A stretch of 64,000 bases of DNA from an uncultured Aquimarina sp. (lineage in GTDB: Bacteria; Bacteroidota; Bacteroidia; Flavobacteriales; Flavobacteriaceae): the NCBI RefSeq assembly GCF_947492405.1, contig NZ_CANLMP010000003.1, forward strand, positions 496,001-560,000, written 5' to 3'. The position numbers were made by a program, and so were the translations under genes. Below the pieces are notes generated by a model, which searched no databases, was not told the DNA's origin, and saw only the letters and a list, made by a program, of their open reading frames with translations. This document shows, piece by piece, positions 1-10,400 of the stretch. Numbering within the stretch: the stretch's first letter is position 1; each line of letters opens with the position of its first letter.

Positions 1-303
1 TTTATGTTACCTATTTTATTACCTTTAATGTTAGGGATTTATGTTGGTTTTTTTGCTGTGATAGAAAATCCACACGGAACTGTTTCTACAATTTTTTCTA
101 TGATTCCTCTTACATCTCCTATTGTTATGTTAATGCGAATACCATTTGGAGTTCCTTGGTGGGAGATTTTGATTTCTATAGTATTACTGATGAGTAGTAT
201 TATTTTTATGGTGTGGTTTGCTGGTAAAATCTATAGAATTGGTATATTGATGTATGGCAAAAAACCAAGCTATAAAGAATTATTTAAGTGGCTAAAGTAT
301 TAA
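1..303 (+). CDS. ABC-2 type transporter permease, C-terminal fragment
   Basis: This is the 3' end of a gene that begins before the window; the reading frame is open from base 1 and stops at 303. The visible 100 residues contain two or three hydrophobic segments (about residues 1-22, 28-46 and 53-73) followed by a short basic tail ending in KWLKY. This pattern fits the end of the membrane subunit of a NatB-like ABC-2 exporter (ABC-2 family, multi-pass, partner of an ATPase encoded upstream). Substrate unknown. The stop codon is one base from the next start, so it is probably cotranscribed with the MscS gene. Family assignment is by hydrophobicity and general resemblance only. Confidence 0.6.
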   Translation, partial: FMLPILLPLMLGIYVGFFAVIENPHGTVSTIFSMIPLTSPIVMLMRIPFGVPWWEILISIVLLMSSIIFMVWFAGKIYRIGILMYGKKPSYKELFKWLKY

Positions 304-304
304 T

Positions 305-1201
305 ATGATCCAAGAGGAGATTACAGAACAGGTTAAAGAAGTGATCCAGGAAGATGTTTGGGGCAACATCAAAAAGTTTTTGGATTATGAAATTTTTCAT
401 TTCGGACCAGATGATCACTCGATTATACTGACTGTTGGTCTGCTACTTTTTGTGATTTTTATTCTTATTGTTACTACAATATCTTTAAGATTTATTCGAA
501 AAATTGTTACAAGAAAATTACAAAATGAGGATAAATTGAAATTTGAATCGGTTTTTTCCTTTTCGAAGTATTTCATTTATATTATTGTTATTCTGATCAC
601 TCTTGATAGTATTGGATTCAATATCACGGCTATTTTTGCCGCTTCTGCAGCATTATTGGTTGGGGTTGGTTTAGCATTGCAGACACTTATTCAGGATGTT
701 ATTTCTGGAATTTTTATTCTTATTGACCAAACAGTTCATGTAGGAGATATTATTGAACTAGATGGTAAGGTTGGTAGAGTAGAAGAAATTAAATTAAGAA
801 CCACACGAGCAGTAACTATTGATAATAAAGTACTGGTTATACCTAATCATAAATATCTTACTTCTACCTTATATAATTGGACTCAAAATGGATCTATTAC
901 TAGAGAATCGGTTGAGATTGGAGTTGCATACGGTAGTGATGTAAATCTTGTGAAAGATATACTGATTAAAATAGCAATGGATAATGAGAAGATTCTAAAA
1001 ACTCCTGAACCATTAGTATTGTTTACTAATTTTGGAGACAGTTCATTAAACTTTAAGCTCGTTTTTACAATGAATGATAGTTTTCAGGCTGGGATTCCAA
1101 AAAGTGAAATAAGATTTGAGATTGATCGTTTGTTTAGAGAGAATAAGATAAATATACCTTTCCCTCAACGGGAAATCACTATCTTAAATCCAAAAGAATA
1201 G
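305..1201 (+). CDS. Small-conductance mechanosensitive channel (MscS family)
   Basis: This inner-membrane channel opens under membrane tension to release solutes during osmotic downshock. The 298-residue protein has an N-terminal amphipathic region, membrane helices near residues 38-63 and 84-104, and the Gly/Ala-rich pore helix near 107-137 (ASAALLVGVGLALQ), followed by the beta-domain (GDIIELDGKVGRVEEI, about residues 150-165) and the alpha/beta cytoplasmic domain. These are the standard MscS parts and the length is typical of the compact members. It starts two bases after the preceding stop and is followed by a barrel protein after 25 bases, so it sits in a likely operon. No cyclic-nucleotide or extra sensor domain is visible. 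Confidence 0.92.
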   Translation: MIQEEITEQVKEVIQEDVWGNIKKFLDYEIFHFGPDDHSIILTVGLLLFVIFILIVTTISLRFIRKIVTRKLQNEDKLKFESVFSFSKYFIYIIVILITLDSIGFNITAIFAASAALLVGVGLALQTLIQDVISGIFILIDQTVHVGDIIELDGKVGRVEEIKLRTTRAVTIDNKVLVIPNHKYLTSTLYNWTQNGSITRESVEIGVAYGSDVNLVKDILIKIAMDNEKILKTPEPLVLFTNFGDSSLNFKLVFTMNDSFQAGIPKSEIRFEIDRLFRENKINIPFPQREITILNPKE

Positions 1202-1226
1202 TATTAAAGCCCCTAGATAATTAAAA

Positions 1227-2129
1227 ATGAATAATAAGAACCTGCTGATGATTTGTATTTCGATCTGTTGTGTTATCGGCACAGTAAGATCGCAGGATAC
1301 GAATTTAGCAAGGGCAGAATATGTATATATACCTCAGTCAAAAAGCGACAATGTATATAGCGGTTTTAGATTTTCAGGAAATTATCCTTTTAAAATGAAT
1401 GACCGCGGAACGTACCTTGTTATGTCTTTTCAGTATAGATTAAACAATTTGCAACTTAATGATGATACGATTATTGTTGATAAAGAAGGTTTACAGGATT
1501 TTCATACTATAGGTTTTGAATTAGGATATACCTACAAAATGAAAAACAATTGGAGATTTGGAGCTAAGTTAGGTACAAGGCTCTCATCCAATTTAGAAGG
1601 TTCTGGAATAGATGGAGACGATTTTAGGTATGCAGGATCTGTATATTTTGTAAAAAGTTATGGTGAAAAAACATCACCTAAAACAGCAAGATTAGTTTTA
1701 GGACTGAGATATGCTTCTCCGGCAAGTATTAATTTTCCATTGCCTATTATTAATTATACTAAAAGATTTCATCCTAGCTGGTCGTATGCTTTAGGTACAC
1801 CAAAAACCAGCATTAAGTATTTTTTTAACGAAACAAATACTTTACAAGCGTTTATAGGATTAGATCGGTTTTATGGTAATATACAGAATAACAGAGCGTT
1901 TGTTGATGAAAACGGAGATACTAAAGTAGCAGAAAATGCATCTATGTTAATTATCAACAGTGCTTTGGGATACGAATATTATTTTACGGAACACTTATTG
2001 TTCTTTACATACGCAGGATATACATTAAGTAATGAAATCCGCTTGCGAGATAAAAATCAAGAAAACGTTCTGGTTCTTAACGATAGAAACACATTTTATC
2101 TGCGAGGTGGAATTAAATTAAAATTATAA
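1227..2129 (+). CDS. Outer-membrane beta-barrel protein (DUF6268-like)
   Basis: The 300-residue product begins with a signal peptide (hydrophobic residues about 5-20, cleavage likely after RSQ) and continues as alternating aromatic/polar strands ending in a terminal strand YLRGGIKLKL, the form of an outer-membrane barrel. The composition resembles DUF6268 barrels common in Flavobacteriia; the function of that group is unknown. Its stop codon overlaps the ATG of the response regulator by one base (2129), so the two are translationally coupled. This pairing suggests an envelope component made with its regulator, but there is no direct evidence of a functional link. Confidence 0.65.
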   Translation: MNNKNLLMICISICCVIGTVRSQDTNLARAEYVYIPQSKSDNVYSGFRFSGNYPFKMNDRGTYLVMSFQYRLNNLQLNDDTIIVDKEGLQDFHTIGFELGYTYKMKNNWRFGAKLGTRLSSNLEGSGIDGDDFRYAGSVYFVKSYGEKTSPKTARLVLGLRYASPASINFPLPIINYTKRFHPSWSYALGTPKTSIKYFFNETNTLQAFIGLDRFYGNIQNNRAFVDENGDTKVAENASMLIINSALGYEYYFTEHLLFFTYAGYTLSNEIRLRDKNQENVLVLNDRNTFYLRGGIKLKL

Positions 2130-3292
2130 TGGCGAAAATATTAGTTATAGAGGACGAAGCAGCAATCAGAAGAGTACTGGTTAAAATATTATCAGAAGAA
2201 AGTGATAAGTATGAAGTTTTTGAGGCTGAGGATGGACTAGTAGGAATTGAAAAAATCAAGAATGATGATTATGATTTGGTATTATGTGATATCAAAATGC
2301 CTAAGATGGATGGAGTAGAAGTATTAGAGGCTGCAAAAAAAATCAAACCAGAAATACCTATGGTTATGATTTCCGGACACGGGGATTTAGATACAGCGGT
2401 CAATACAATGCGATTAGGAGCCTTTGATTATATTTCCAAGCCACCTGATCTTAATCGTCTGTTAAATACGGTTAGAAATGCTTTGGATAGAAAAGAACTC
2501 GTAGTAGAAAATAAAATGCTGAAGAAGAAAGTCTCTAAAAATTATGAGATGATCGGTGAGTCTGATGCGATTTCGGATATTAAAAATATTATTGAAAAAG
2601 TGGCAGCTACCGATGCCAGGGTTTTAATTACCGGACCAAATGGAACTGGAAAAGAATTAGTGGCTCACTGGATACATCAAAAAAGTGATAGATCCAAAGG
2701 TCCAATGATAGAAGTAAACTGTGCAGCAATTCCAGGAGAATTAATCGAAAGTGAATTATTTGGACATGTAAAAGGAGCGTTTACATCAGCAAATAAAGAT
2801 CGAGCAGGTAAGTTTGAGGCAGCTAACGGAGGCACTATATTTCTGGATGAGATAGGAGATATGAGTCTTTCTGCACAAGCTAAAGTACTAAGGGCATTGC
2901 AAGAGAATAAAATCCAACGAGTAGGTAGTGACAAGGATATTAAGGTAAATGTTCGGGTAGTGGCTGCAACTAATAAAGATCTTAAAAAGGAAATAGCTGA
3001 CAATAAATTTAGAGAAGATTTGTATCATAGACTTGCAGTTATTTTGATTAAAGTACCTGCATTAAATGACCGTAGAGAAGATATTCCTTTATTGGTAGAT
3101 TATTTTACAAAGAAAATATCTGGTGAGCAAGGTTCACCAGTAAAGACATTTTCGGATAAAGCAGTTAAACAATTACAACAATATGATTGGACTGGTAATA
3201 TTAGAGAATTAAGAAATGTTGTAGAACGTCTTATCATCCTTGGAGGCAAAGAGGTGAGCGAAGAGGATGTTAAACTTTTTGCGGCTAAGTAA
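2129..3292 (+). CDS. NtrC-type response regulator: receiver + sigma-54 AAA+ domain, no DNA-binding domain
   Basis: Residues 1-120 form a receiver domain with the phospho-acceptor D54 (in LVLCDIKMP), S82 and K104. Residues 140-375 are a sigma-54 interaction AAA+ ATPase with Walker A GPNGTGKE (169-176), the sigma-54-contact loop GAFTSA (216-221), Walker B FLDE (238-241) and the C-terminal NIRELRN motif. The protein ends about residue 387, directly after the AAA+ domain, with no Fis-type helix-turn-helix. Such regulators activate sigma-54 polymerase; without a DNA-binding domain it would act from solution or through a partner. No histidine kinase gene is adjacent in the window. A one-base overlap couples it to the upstream barrel gene. 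Confidence 0.93.
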   Translation: MAKILVIEDEAAIRRVLVKILSEESDKYEVFEAEDGLVGIEKIKNDDYDLVLCDIKMPKMDGVEVLEAAKKIKPEIPMVMISGHGDLDTAVNTMRLGAFDYISKPPDLNRLLNTVRNALDRKELVVENKMLKKKVSKNYEMIGESDAISDIKNIIEKVAATDARVLITGPNGTGKELVAHWIHQKSDRSKGPMIEVNCAAIPGELIESELFGHVKGAFTSANKDRAGKFEAANGGTIFLDEIGDMSLSAQAKVLRALQENKIQRVGSDKDIKVNVRVVAATNKDLKKEIADNKFREDLYHRLAVILIKVPALNDRREDIPLLVDYFTKKISGEQGSPVKTFSDKAVKQLQQYDWTGNIRELRNVVERLIILGGKEVSEEDVKLFAAK

Positions 3293-3306
3293 GAAGAATC
3301 ATTATC

Positions 3307-3333
3307 TTGCGACCTATCTCTAAAATATATTTG
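3307..3333 (+). promoter_or_regulatory. Candidate Bacteroidota-type promoter for the gene at 3341
   Basis: TATATTTG at 3326-3333 matches the TAnnTTTG -7 consensus; a TTG lies at 3307-3309 with a 16-base spacer, a little shorter than usual. The ATG is only seven bases after the -7 element, so a transcript from here would be leaderless or nearly so. Seen by eye only. Confidence 0.45.
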
Positions 3334-3340
3334 CCCCAAA

Positions 3341-3862
3341 ATGAAGAGAATTTTATTTGTCATCATATCATTCTGCCTTTCGTTTACAGCGAATGCGCAA
3401 TATGAACCAAGTGCTATAAATTATGGTCTAGTAGCTATCAAGAGTTTTGGTACTGTTGAGGAAGTTGGTTTAGGAGCTAGAATAGAATATGCTTCCAATT
3501 GTTATACAACTTTTATAGGAGAATATAATCGACTATTTTCTATAGGGTCAGATCAAGAAGTAGAAGGATATAATGAGCTTGCTCTGGGAGTGAATTTAAT
3601 TTTGTTTAATTGGTATCCTACGACAATAACCGCCGGATTTGGTTACATAGGAAATGATTCAAGTGTTTTTGAAGAAATTGAAGATGATGCGTTAATTGCT
3701 TTTAGAACAGGTGATTTTAATCACGGAGCCCAAATCAAGATAAGAGCTTTGCATCAAATATCTGTTCCTGTTCATATTTTTGCAGAATTTAATATTAAAA
3801 GTCTAGGAAGACAATACGATACATTCCTTATCGGATTTAGTTATGATTTTGACGCAAGATAA
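3341..3862 (+). CDS. Small secreted or outer-membrane protein of unknown function
   Basis: This 173-residue protein has a clear signal peptide (MKRILFVIISFCLSFTANAQ, cleavage after NAQ). The mature part alternates short amphipathic stretches (NYGLVAIKSFG, TTITAGFGYIG, FNIKSLG) and ends in the strand TFLIGFSYDF, so a small eight-stranded barrel or a lipocalin-like fold in the outer membrane is plausible. I do not recognise the family. It lies 48 bases after the response regulator and has its own candidate promoter, so it need not be part of that operon. No catalytic motif is visible. Confidence 0.6.
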   Translation: MKRILFVIISFCLSFTANAQYEPSAINYGLVAIKSFGTVEEVGLGARIEYASNCYTTFIGEYNRLFSIGSDQEVEGYNELALGVNLILFNWYPTTITAGFGYIGNDSSVFEEIEDDALIAFRTGDFNHGAQIKIRALHQISVPVHIFAEFNIKSLGRQYDTFLIGFSYDFDAR

Positions 3863-4029
3863 GTAGTTCATGCCCCTAGTCTTTAAATAGATAGTTTTTG
3901 TGAAAATTCTATTAATTCCTATAATGATGTCTTTCTAAAATCCTAAAACATGAACGGTCGATTTTTTAGTTTAGAACCTTTTATTGGTATTAATCATACA
4001 TATTCTTTTCTTCCTTAACACATTTCTTT

Positions 4030-4059
4030 TTTGACCAATCTAAAACTTTAGTATCTTAC
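4030..4059 (+). promoter_or_regulatory. Candidate promoter for the PPK2 gene
   Basis: TTTG at 4030-4033 is followed after 18 bases by TATCTTAC (4052-4059), which fits the first half of the Bacteroidota -7 consensus TAnnTTTG. The start would lie about 18 bases upstream of the ATG at 4082. Inferred from pattern only. Confidence 0.4.
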
Positions 4060-4081
4060 CAGAGATAATACAGATTATATT

Positions 4082-4960
4082 ATGAATAAAATAAATCACG
4101 AAGATTTCAGAGTTTCTCATCCAATAGAATTATCAAAGATCCCAACTACATATGATCTTGGTGAGAGTGAGAAAAAAGTCGAAAAAGAACTGGAAAAGGT
4201 CAGAGAAAAATTAGGTCAATTTCAGGATACTATATATGCACACGATAAGTATGCAATTTTGATCTGTTTACAAGGGATGGATACCGCCGGAAAAGATAGT
4301 CTTATTCGTGAGGTCTTTAAAGATTTTAATACAAGAGGTATTGTCGTTCATAGTTTTAAAGTGCCTACAGATTTAGAACTAGGACACGATTACTTATGGA
4401 GACATTATATTGCGTTGCCACAACGAGGTAGATTTTCTGTCTTTAATAGAACACATTATGAAAATGTGTTGGTAACAAGAGTACATCCAGAATATATTAT
4501 AGGAGAAAAGCTTCCAAGTGTTACTTCAGTTGAAGATATTGATGATGCATTTTGGGAAAAACGTTTTGAACAAATTAGAAATTTTGAAAAGCACATAGCA
4601 GAAAACGGAACTTTAATTTATAAGTTTTATTTGCATTTGTCAAAAGATGAACAAAAGAATAGATTGCTTCGTAGGTTAGAGAAAAAAGAGAAAAACTGGA
4701 AATTTTCTTCAGGAGATCTTAAAGAAAGAAAATTGTGGGATAAATATCAATCTTGTTATCAAGATGCAATAAATAAAACATCATTACCTCATGCACCTTG
4801 GTATGTAATTCCAGCGGACAATAAGCCTGCTGCCAGATATATTGTTGCAAAAACACTATATGATACGTTAAGGAAGTATGATGATATCAGAGAACCAGAA
4901 TTAGATGAGGAAACGAAATCTAATATAGAATTATATAAACAACAGTTAGAAAACGAATAA
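4082..4960 (+). CDS. Polyphosphate kinase 2 family protein (polyphosphate:nucleotide phosphotransferase)
   Basis: PPK2 enzymes transfer phosphate between inorganic polyphosphate and nucleoside mono- or diphosphates in the cytoplasm. The 292-residue protein has the Walker A motif GMDTAGKD (residues 65-72), the lid/Walker B region with FNRTHYE, and the conserved tail WYVIPADNK (about residues 240-250). Length and a single PPK2 domain match the short, one-domain classes (class I or III); members from Bacteroidota such as Cytophaga belong to these. The exact class, and hence AMP or ADP as acceptor, cannot be decided by eye. It stands alone, 219 bases after the previous gene, with its own likely promoter. 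Confidence 0.92.
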   Translation: MNKINHEDFRVSHPIELSKIPTTYDLGESEKKVEKELEKVREKLGQFQDTIYAHDKYAILICLQGMDTAGKDSLIREVFKDFNTRGIVVHSFKVPTDLELGHDYLWRHYIALPQRGRFSVFNRTHYENVLVTRVHPEYIIGEKLPSVTSVEDIDDAFWEKRFEQIRNFEKHIAENGTLIYKFYLHLSKDEQKNRLLRRLEKKEKNWKFSSGDLKERKLWDKYQSCYQDAINKTSLPHAPWYVIPADNKPAARYIVAKTLYDTLRKYDDIREPELDEETKSNIELYKQQLENE

Positions 4961-5006
4961 AGAGTACCACTATTAGGTAATTAAATAATATTATACCCAT
5001 ACTTCT

Positions 5007-6395
5007 GTGAAAAACGTAACCCTTATTATTAGCTTGTTTTTTTCTTTTATCTCATTTAGCCAGGTAGATACTGCTAAAGAAGATTCTACAGCGATTAGAA
5101 ATTTTTACAATACTTCATTATTAAAAGGTAAAAGTTATGCTTGGTTAGATCATTTGTCTAATCAGATCGGAGCTAGGTTGTCTGGTTCATTAAATGCTCA
5201 GAAAGCCGTAGAATGGGCAGAAAAGGAATTAAAAGAAGTAGGAGTTGACAAGGTTTGGTTACAGTCCGTTATGGTACCAAAGTGGACTAGAGGAGTAACA
5301 GAGTTTGCTTATATTGAGACAGAACCGGGTGAAACAACTAATGTACCTATTTGCGCACTTGGAGGCTCAGTTCCAACTTCAATTGGTGGAGTAAAAGCAG
5401 AAATTGTGGAAGTAAAAGGGCTAGAAGATCTTCGTAAACTGGGAACCAGTCAAATAGAAGGTAAAATTGTATTTTATAATCGTCCGATGCAAGCGGATCT
5501 AATAAATACTTTTGAAGCATATGGTGGATGTGTGGATCAAAGATATTCTGGAGCTGCAGAGGCAGCAAAATTTGGAGCGGTTGGTGTAATTGTACGTTCT
5601 ATGAACCTAAGGTTAGATGATTTTCCACATACAGGTACTATGAGTTATGGGAACTTAACTAATTTAGAGAAAATCCCCGCAGCTGCAATCAGTACAAATG
5701 GTGCAGAATTATTGCACTCCATGTTAACATTGAATCCAAAGATTAAGTTTCTAATGAATATGAATTGTCGTAGTTGGAAAGATGTAGAATCTTTTAATGT
5801 AGTTGGCGAAATTAAAGGAAGTGAATTTCCAGATGAGTATATGGTAGTAGGAGGACATCTTGATTCGTGGGATTTAGGCGATGGTTCACACGATGATGGT
5901 GCTGGAGTAGTTCAATCTATGGAAGTACTAAGATTGTTTAAAGAAGCAGGATACAAACCAAAGAGATCTATTCGAGTTGTCTTATTTATGAATGAAGAAA
6001 ACGGATTACGAGGAGGCAAAAAATATGCGGAAATTGCTAAAAACAAAAGGGAGAATCATGTTTTCGCTTTAGAAAGTGATGCAGGTGGTTTTACGCCTAG
6101 AGGTTTTTCGTTTGATTGTAGCGATGCAAATTTCTCTCAAGTTCAAAATTGGAAATCACTATTCGAACCTTATTTAATTCATTATTTCTCTAAGGGTGGT
6201 AGTGGGGCCGATATTGGTCCTCTTAAAAAGAATGGAATAGTTCTGGCAGGATTACGCCCTGATTCTCAGCGTTATTTTGATTATCACCATGCTAAGAATG
6301 ATACCTTTGATGCAATTAATAAACGTGAGTTAGAACTCGGTGCAGCCACTATGGCAAGTTTAGTATATCTTTTCGATAAATACGGAGTGAAATAA
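5007..6395 (+). CDS. Secreted M28-family zinc aminopeptidase with PA-type insert
   Basis: The start is GTG at 5007; it gives a good signal peptide (VKNVTLIISLFFSFISFSQ). The 462-residue protein has a PA-like insert around residues 110-250 and an M28 peptidase core: zinc ligands H284 and D286 (HLDSW), the bridging D296 (SHDDGAG), catalytic E330 and ligand E331 (FMNEENGLRGG), D359-region ESDAGG and the last His in DYHHAKNDT. This is the full metal set of carboxypeptidase Q/aminopeptidase relatives, so an active di-zinc exopeptidase is expected, secreted to the periplasm or outside. It lacks a sorting domain. A weak A/T-rich hairpin follows the stop. It precedes the 1-kb leader of the cellulase island and has no obvious link with it. 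Confidence 0.9.
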   Translation: MKNVTLIISLFFSFISFSQVDTAKEDSTAIRNFYNTSLLKGKSYAWLDHLSNQIGARLSGSLNAQKAVEWAEKELKEVGVDKVWLQSVMVPKWTRGVTEFAYIETEPGETTNVPICALGGSVPTSIGGVKAEIVEVKGLEDLRKLGTSQIEGKIVFYNRPMQADLINTFEAYGGCVDQRYSGAAEAAKFGAVGVIVRSMNLRLDDFPHTGTMSYGNLTNLEKIPAAAISTNGAELLHSMLTLNPKIKFLMNMNCRSWKDVESFNVVGEIKGSEFPDEYMVVGGHLDSWDLGDGSHDDGAGVVQSMEVLRLFKEAGYKPKRSIRVVLFMNEENGLRGGKKYAEIAKNKRENHVFALESDAGGFTPRGFSFDCSDANFSQVQNWKSLFEPYLIHYFSKGGSGADIGPLKKNGIVLAGLRPDSQRYFDYHHAKNDTFDAINKRELELGAATMASLVYLFDKYGVK

Positions 6396-7465
6396 AAGAA
6401 TAAAGGTGTTACTCTTCTTTATCATTAAAATCAATTAAAATAATTGCTTATTAGCTTGCTTACTATTTATTCTTTAATCGTATAATTAGGAGAATTTTAC
6501 GTGTTTTGTCTAATATTGTATGAAAACACAAAAACAATGTAAGTTGTTTCTTGTTTAATTTTTTAACTTTTTTAACAAAATTTTCGTAAGAATTATTCCG
6601 TATAAATGATTTTTTGTTAAAATTGTTTATGGTTTTACCATTGACAAAGTTTTCTTTTTGTATAAAATCAAGAATTTCTCATCTTTTTTTCTTCCTTTTT
6701 TTCTTAGTATCTTCTTAACATCGTAGTAATTTTTCCTTTCGATATAATTAAGAATCATAAATTCTATTTCCTTTCAATCCACTGAAACAGTATCCTGTCA
6801 GGTTAATGTTTAAAGCTGTTCAACTGTAAATGTAAATTGTTAAGACGTAGTTAAGGTGTTGAGTACTGCATTTTTACATCGAAGTTGTTATAACTTTATT
6901 CATCGTTCTAAGAGATAGTACTACAATAATTTAGTAACTCAATGACCGAGTTAAACAAAGTAGTTTATCCGATGAACGAAAAAACATAAACGTAACTTTC
7001 GTCATATCAAGCATTTTCCCAATTTATGTAAGATATGGTTTTATTTAAAACACACGAACTCAAAACTATACTAACTATGAATGGTCTTATAGAAAACACC
7101 CCATCAATATTAGGTACACTAGCTTACGAAAAACAAACTGCACGTTTCAAACGGAAACCTGAGATATAAAAACTTTTTATCTCTTTTAAGTATCTATTTT
7201 AAGAAGAATATAATATAGAAACGAATCTGAAAGCTAGTATAATTACATCTTTTTAAATTGGTCAACCAATTATTACTACGAATACTAAAGAGTTTAATAC
7301 GGATTCTATCAGAATAACGTCACTTAATAATTAAAGCCATTGCGCTAGTTCGCATAGAACTATTTTCATCTTTTGATTAACCTTAAAACAATCTTATGAA
7401 CTAAAACCTTTCAAAATAATTCAAAACAATTCAAAAAAAACACAAATCTTAAAACTATACTAACA
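6396..7465. other. 1.07-kb AT-rich intergenic leader before the cellulase island
   Basis: No conserved gene, tRNA or insertion sequence is visible here. The stretch is rich in T and A runs. It contains one short open frame at 7077-7169 whose start context repeats that of the GH9-GH48 gene. The unusual length compared with neighbouring gaps suggests that transcription control of the 6.6-kb cellulase gene lies here, but I see no convincing TAnnTTTG promoter with a correctly spaced TTTG. Confidence 0.5.
7077..7169 (+). CDS. Possible 30-residue leader peptide upstream of the GH9-GH48 gene
   Basis: ATG at 7077 opens a 30-codon frame ending in TAA at 7167-7169. The product begins MNGLIENTPSILG and ends KRKPEI, with no hydrophobic signal. 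Its start is preceded by AAAACTATACTAAC plus one base, exactly as the ATG of the cellulase at 7466 is. This suggests either a translated leader peptide or a duplicated translation-initiation region whose frame is meaningless. No relatives are known to me. Low confidence as a real gene. Confidence 0.25.
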   Translation: MNGLIENTPSILGTLAYEKQTARFKRKPEI

Positions 7466-10400
7466 ATGAGAAATTTAATTAAAATAAGCATGATGATGTT
7501 TTGGTGCTTATTTTGTGCTATATCATCAGCACAATATAATTATGGAGAAGCTTTACAAAAGTCTTTGCTTTTCTATGAAACACAGCAATCTGGAAAATTA
7601 CCGGATTGGAATAGAATTAGCTGGCGATCTGATTCTGGAGTGAATGATGGGGCAGATGTAGGACTTGATCTTACTGGAGGATGGAACGACGCTGGAGACC
7701 ACGTTAAATTTGGTTTTCCAATGGCCTTTTCTGTAACCGCTCTTAATTGGGGATTTTTAGAATATAAAGATGGTTATGACACCGCTAATCAGACTGAACA
7801 CTTTAAAAGAAATATTAAATGGGTAACAGACTACTTTATTAAATGTCATCCTTCGCCTAATGTTTTTTATGCGCAAGTAGCGGATAGCAAATCCCAAGAC
7901 CATAATTTTTGGATGCCGGCTGAAATGGTTGATGTACATCCAATGTATGGACAACGTAAATCGTATGCACTAACAACTAGTAATCCTGGTACAGATGTGG
8001 CCTGTGAAACAGCGGCGGCTTTAGCTTCTGCTAGTATTATTTTCAAGGACAGTGATCCAGCTTACAGTGCTACGTTATTAAGTCACGCGATTGAATTATA
8101 TGAATTTGGCGATAATCACAGAGGATTGTATACTTCTGACGGAAATATACCAGCGGTAGGAACTTATACATCAGGTAATTTTCAGGATGAACTTACCTGG
8201 GGCGCACTTTGGTTGTACAAAGCTACTGGAGATCAAAAATATTTAGATAAGGCCGAAGCAGAATATACACAACCAGATTTCTTATGGAGTCTTGTATGGG
8301 AAGATAAATCCTATGGAAATATGGTTTTGTTATCAATTATCACAGGTAAAGAGATATATAAGACCGATGCTGAACGTCATTTGGATTGGTGGCAAGAAGG
8401 AAATGGAGGAGTCAATTATTCCCCAGGAGGTCAAGCTCATTTAACACAATGGGGATCCTTACGTCATGCAATGAATGCTTCTTTGACAGCTCTTATTTAT
8501 AGCGATAATGTTAATACTCCTAAAAGTAGTCAATATCGTAATTTTGCAATAAATCAAGTAAATTATGCATTAGGAGATAACCCTAATAACAGAAGTTTGG
8601 TAACTGGATTTGGTGTAAATCCACCAACAAAACCGCATCATAGAGGACAACATTCTAGTTGGTCTAGAAGTAGTACAAATCCTGTAGAATCAAGACATAC
8701 GATGTGGGGAGCCTTAATGGGAGGTCCTTCTAAACCAGATGATGCTTTTGAAGAGGATAGAGATGATTTTCAAGCTAATGAAGTAGCTACAGATTATAAC
8801 GCTTGTTACCAAGGAGTATTAGCGAGAATGGTTATGGAATTTGGAGGGTCACCATTACCTAACTTTCCACAACCAGAAACTCCTGGTTTAGAATTTGTAA
8901 ATGAAGTTAAACTGAATAATGATCAATCAAAATTTACAGAAGTAGCGATATGGCTAAACAACCGTTCTGGTTGGCCGGCAAGAGTCCCTAACACGCTAAA
9001 AGCTCGATATTTTATTGATATTTCAGAAGGTATTGCAGCTGGATTTAGTGCTAGTGACTATGAATTAACAGCCAGAGGAGCAGGTAATACAACCATTAAT
9101 AGTTTACAAGAATGGGATGCTTCCAGCAATATTTATTATGCAGAAATAGAAGTAGATCAAGCTAGCATGCCTTTTCCAGGAGGTCAAGGCGAGTATAGAA
9201 GTGAAATACAACTAAGAGTTTCATTGCCTACTAGTGCTCCTGAATCGGCTTGGGATGCATCTAATGATTTTTCGTATCAAGGATTAACTAGTGGATTACA
9301 AATTTCTGATAATGTCCCTATTTATGCAGATGGTGTATTGGTAGGAGGTAAAGAACCAAATGGCGGAGAAGTACCAACCGCTTCTTTTACTGCAACTCCA
9401 GAATCAGGAACTGCACCTTTAGAAGTATCATTTGATGCATCAGCTTCTTCGGATCCTAACGGAGATTCATTAAGTTACAATTGGGATTTTGGTAATGGGC
9501 AAACATCATCGGTGGTTGATCCATTAATTACGTATACAGATATTGGATCGTATTTAGTAACTCTTACGGTAAGCGATGGAACGAATACTTCTTCAGAGTT
9601 TACTAAAACAATCACTGTACTGGATGGAAGCATAGCGCCAATAGCAGATTTTACAGCAACTCCAACTACAGGAATTGCTCCAGTAACAGTAAGTTTTGAT
9701 GCATCCGCATCATCTGATGAGAATGGAGACTCTTTAACCTATGTTTGGGATTTTGGTGATGGCGAAACTGGTTCAGGAGTAACAATAACTCATGAGTATA
9801 CAGCAATAGGGGAGTATGACGCCAAACTTACAGTAAGCGATGGAAGCAAAGAAGATTCTAAAACAGTTATAATTACTGTTACTGATGGAAGTCCGGTTGC
9901 TTCTTTTACAGTAAGTACAGATTCAGGAGTAGCTCCATTAGATGTTACCTTTGATGCTTCTGCATCTTCGGATCCAGCAGGAGGAAATCTTACATATAGT
10001 TGGGATTTAGGTAATGGTGAAGTAGCTTCTACTGTAACTACCTCTACTACCTATACAGAAGTAGGACAAGTGACTGTTACGCTTACAGTAACTAATACAG
10101 CTGGAGATATAGATTCTGAAACAAAAACGATTAGTGTTACTGATGGTAGTGTAAGTTGTGCTTTTGGAACTCCAATAGACAGTGCATTGCCTTCTATCAA
10201 TGAAGAATTTCAAAATATATTTGTGTTAGGTGATGGAGGTCCTAATTTAGATAATGTAGCAAAATTTAACATAAACTGGGATTTAGCTAATAATGGATTA
10301 TATCAATTTTCCATGAATACTAATAATGGTACTCCTAATTGGTGGAATGATTTCTTACCAAATGTTACGCAAAACTTTAATGCTTCGCAGCCAGAAATTA

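Noticed and set aside
3863..4081. Small RNA between the 3341 and PPK2 genes
   Set aside because: No hairpin plus T run and no recognisable family; only an upstream promoter-like element for PPK2 is visible.
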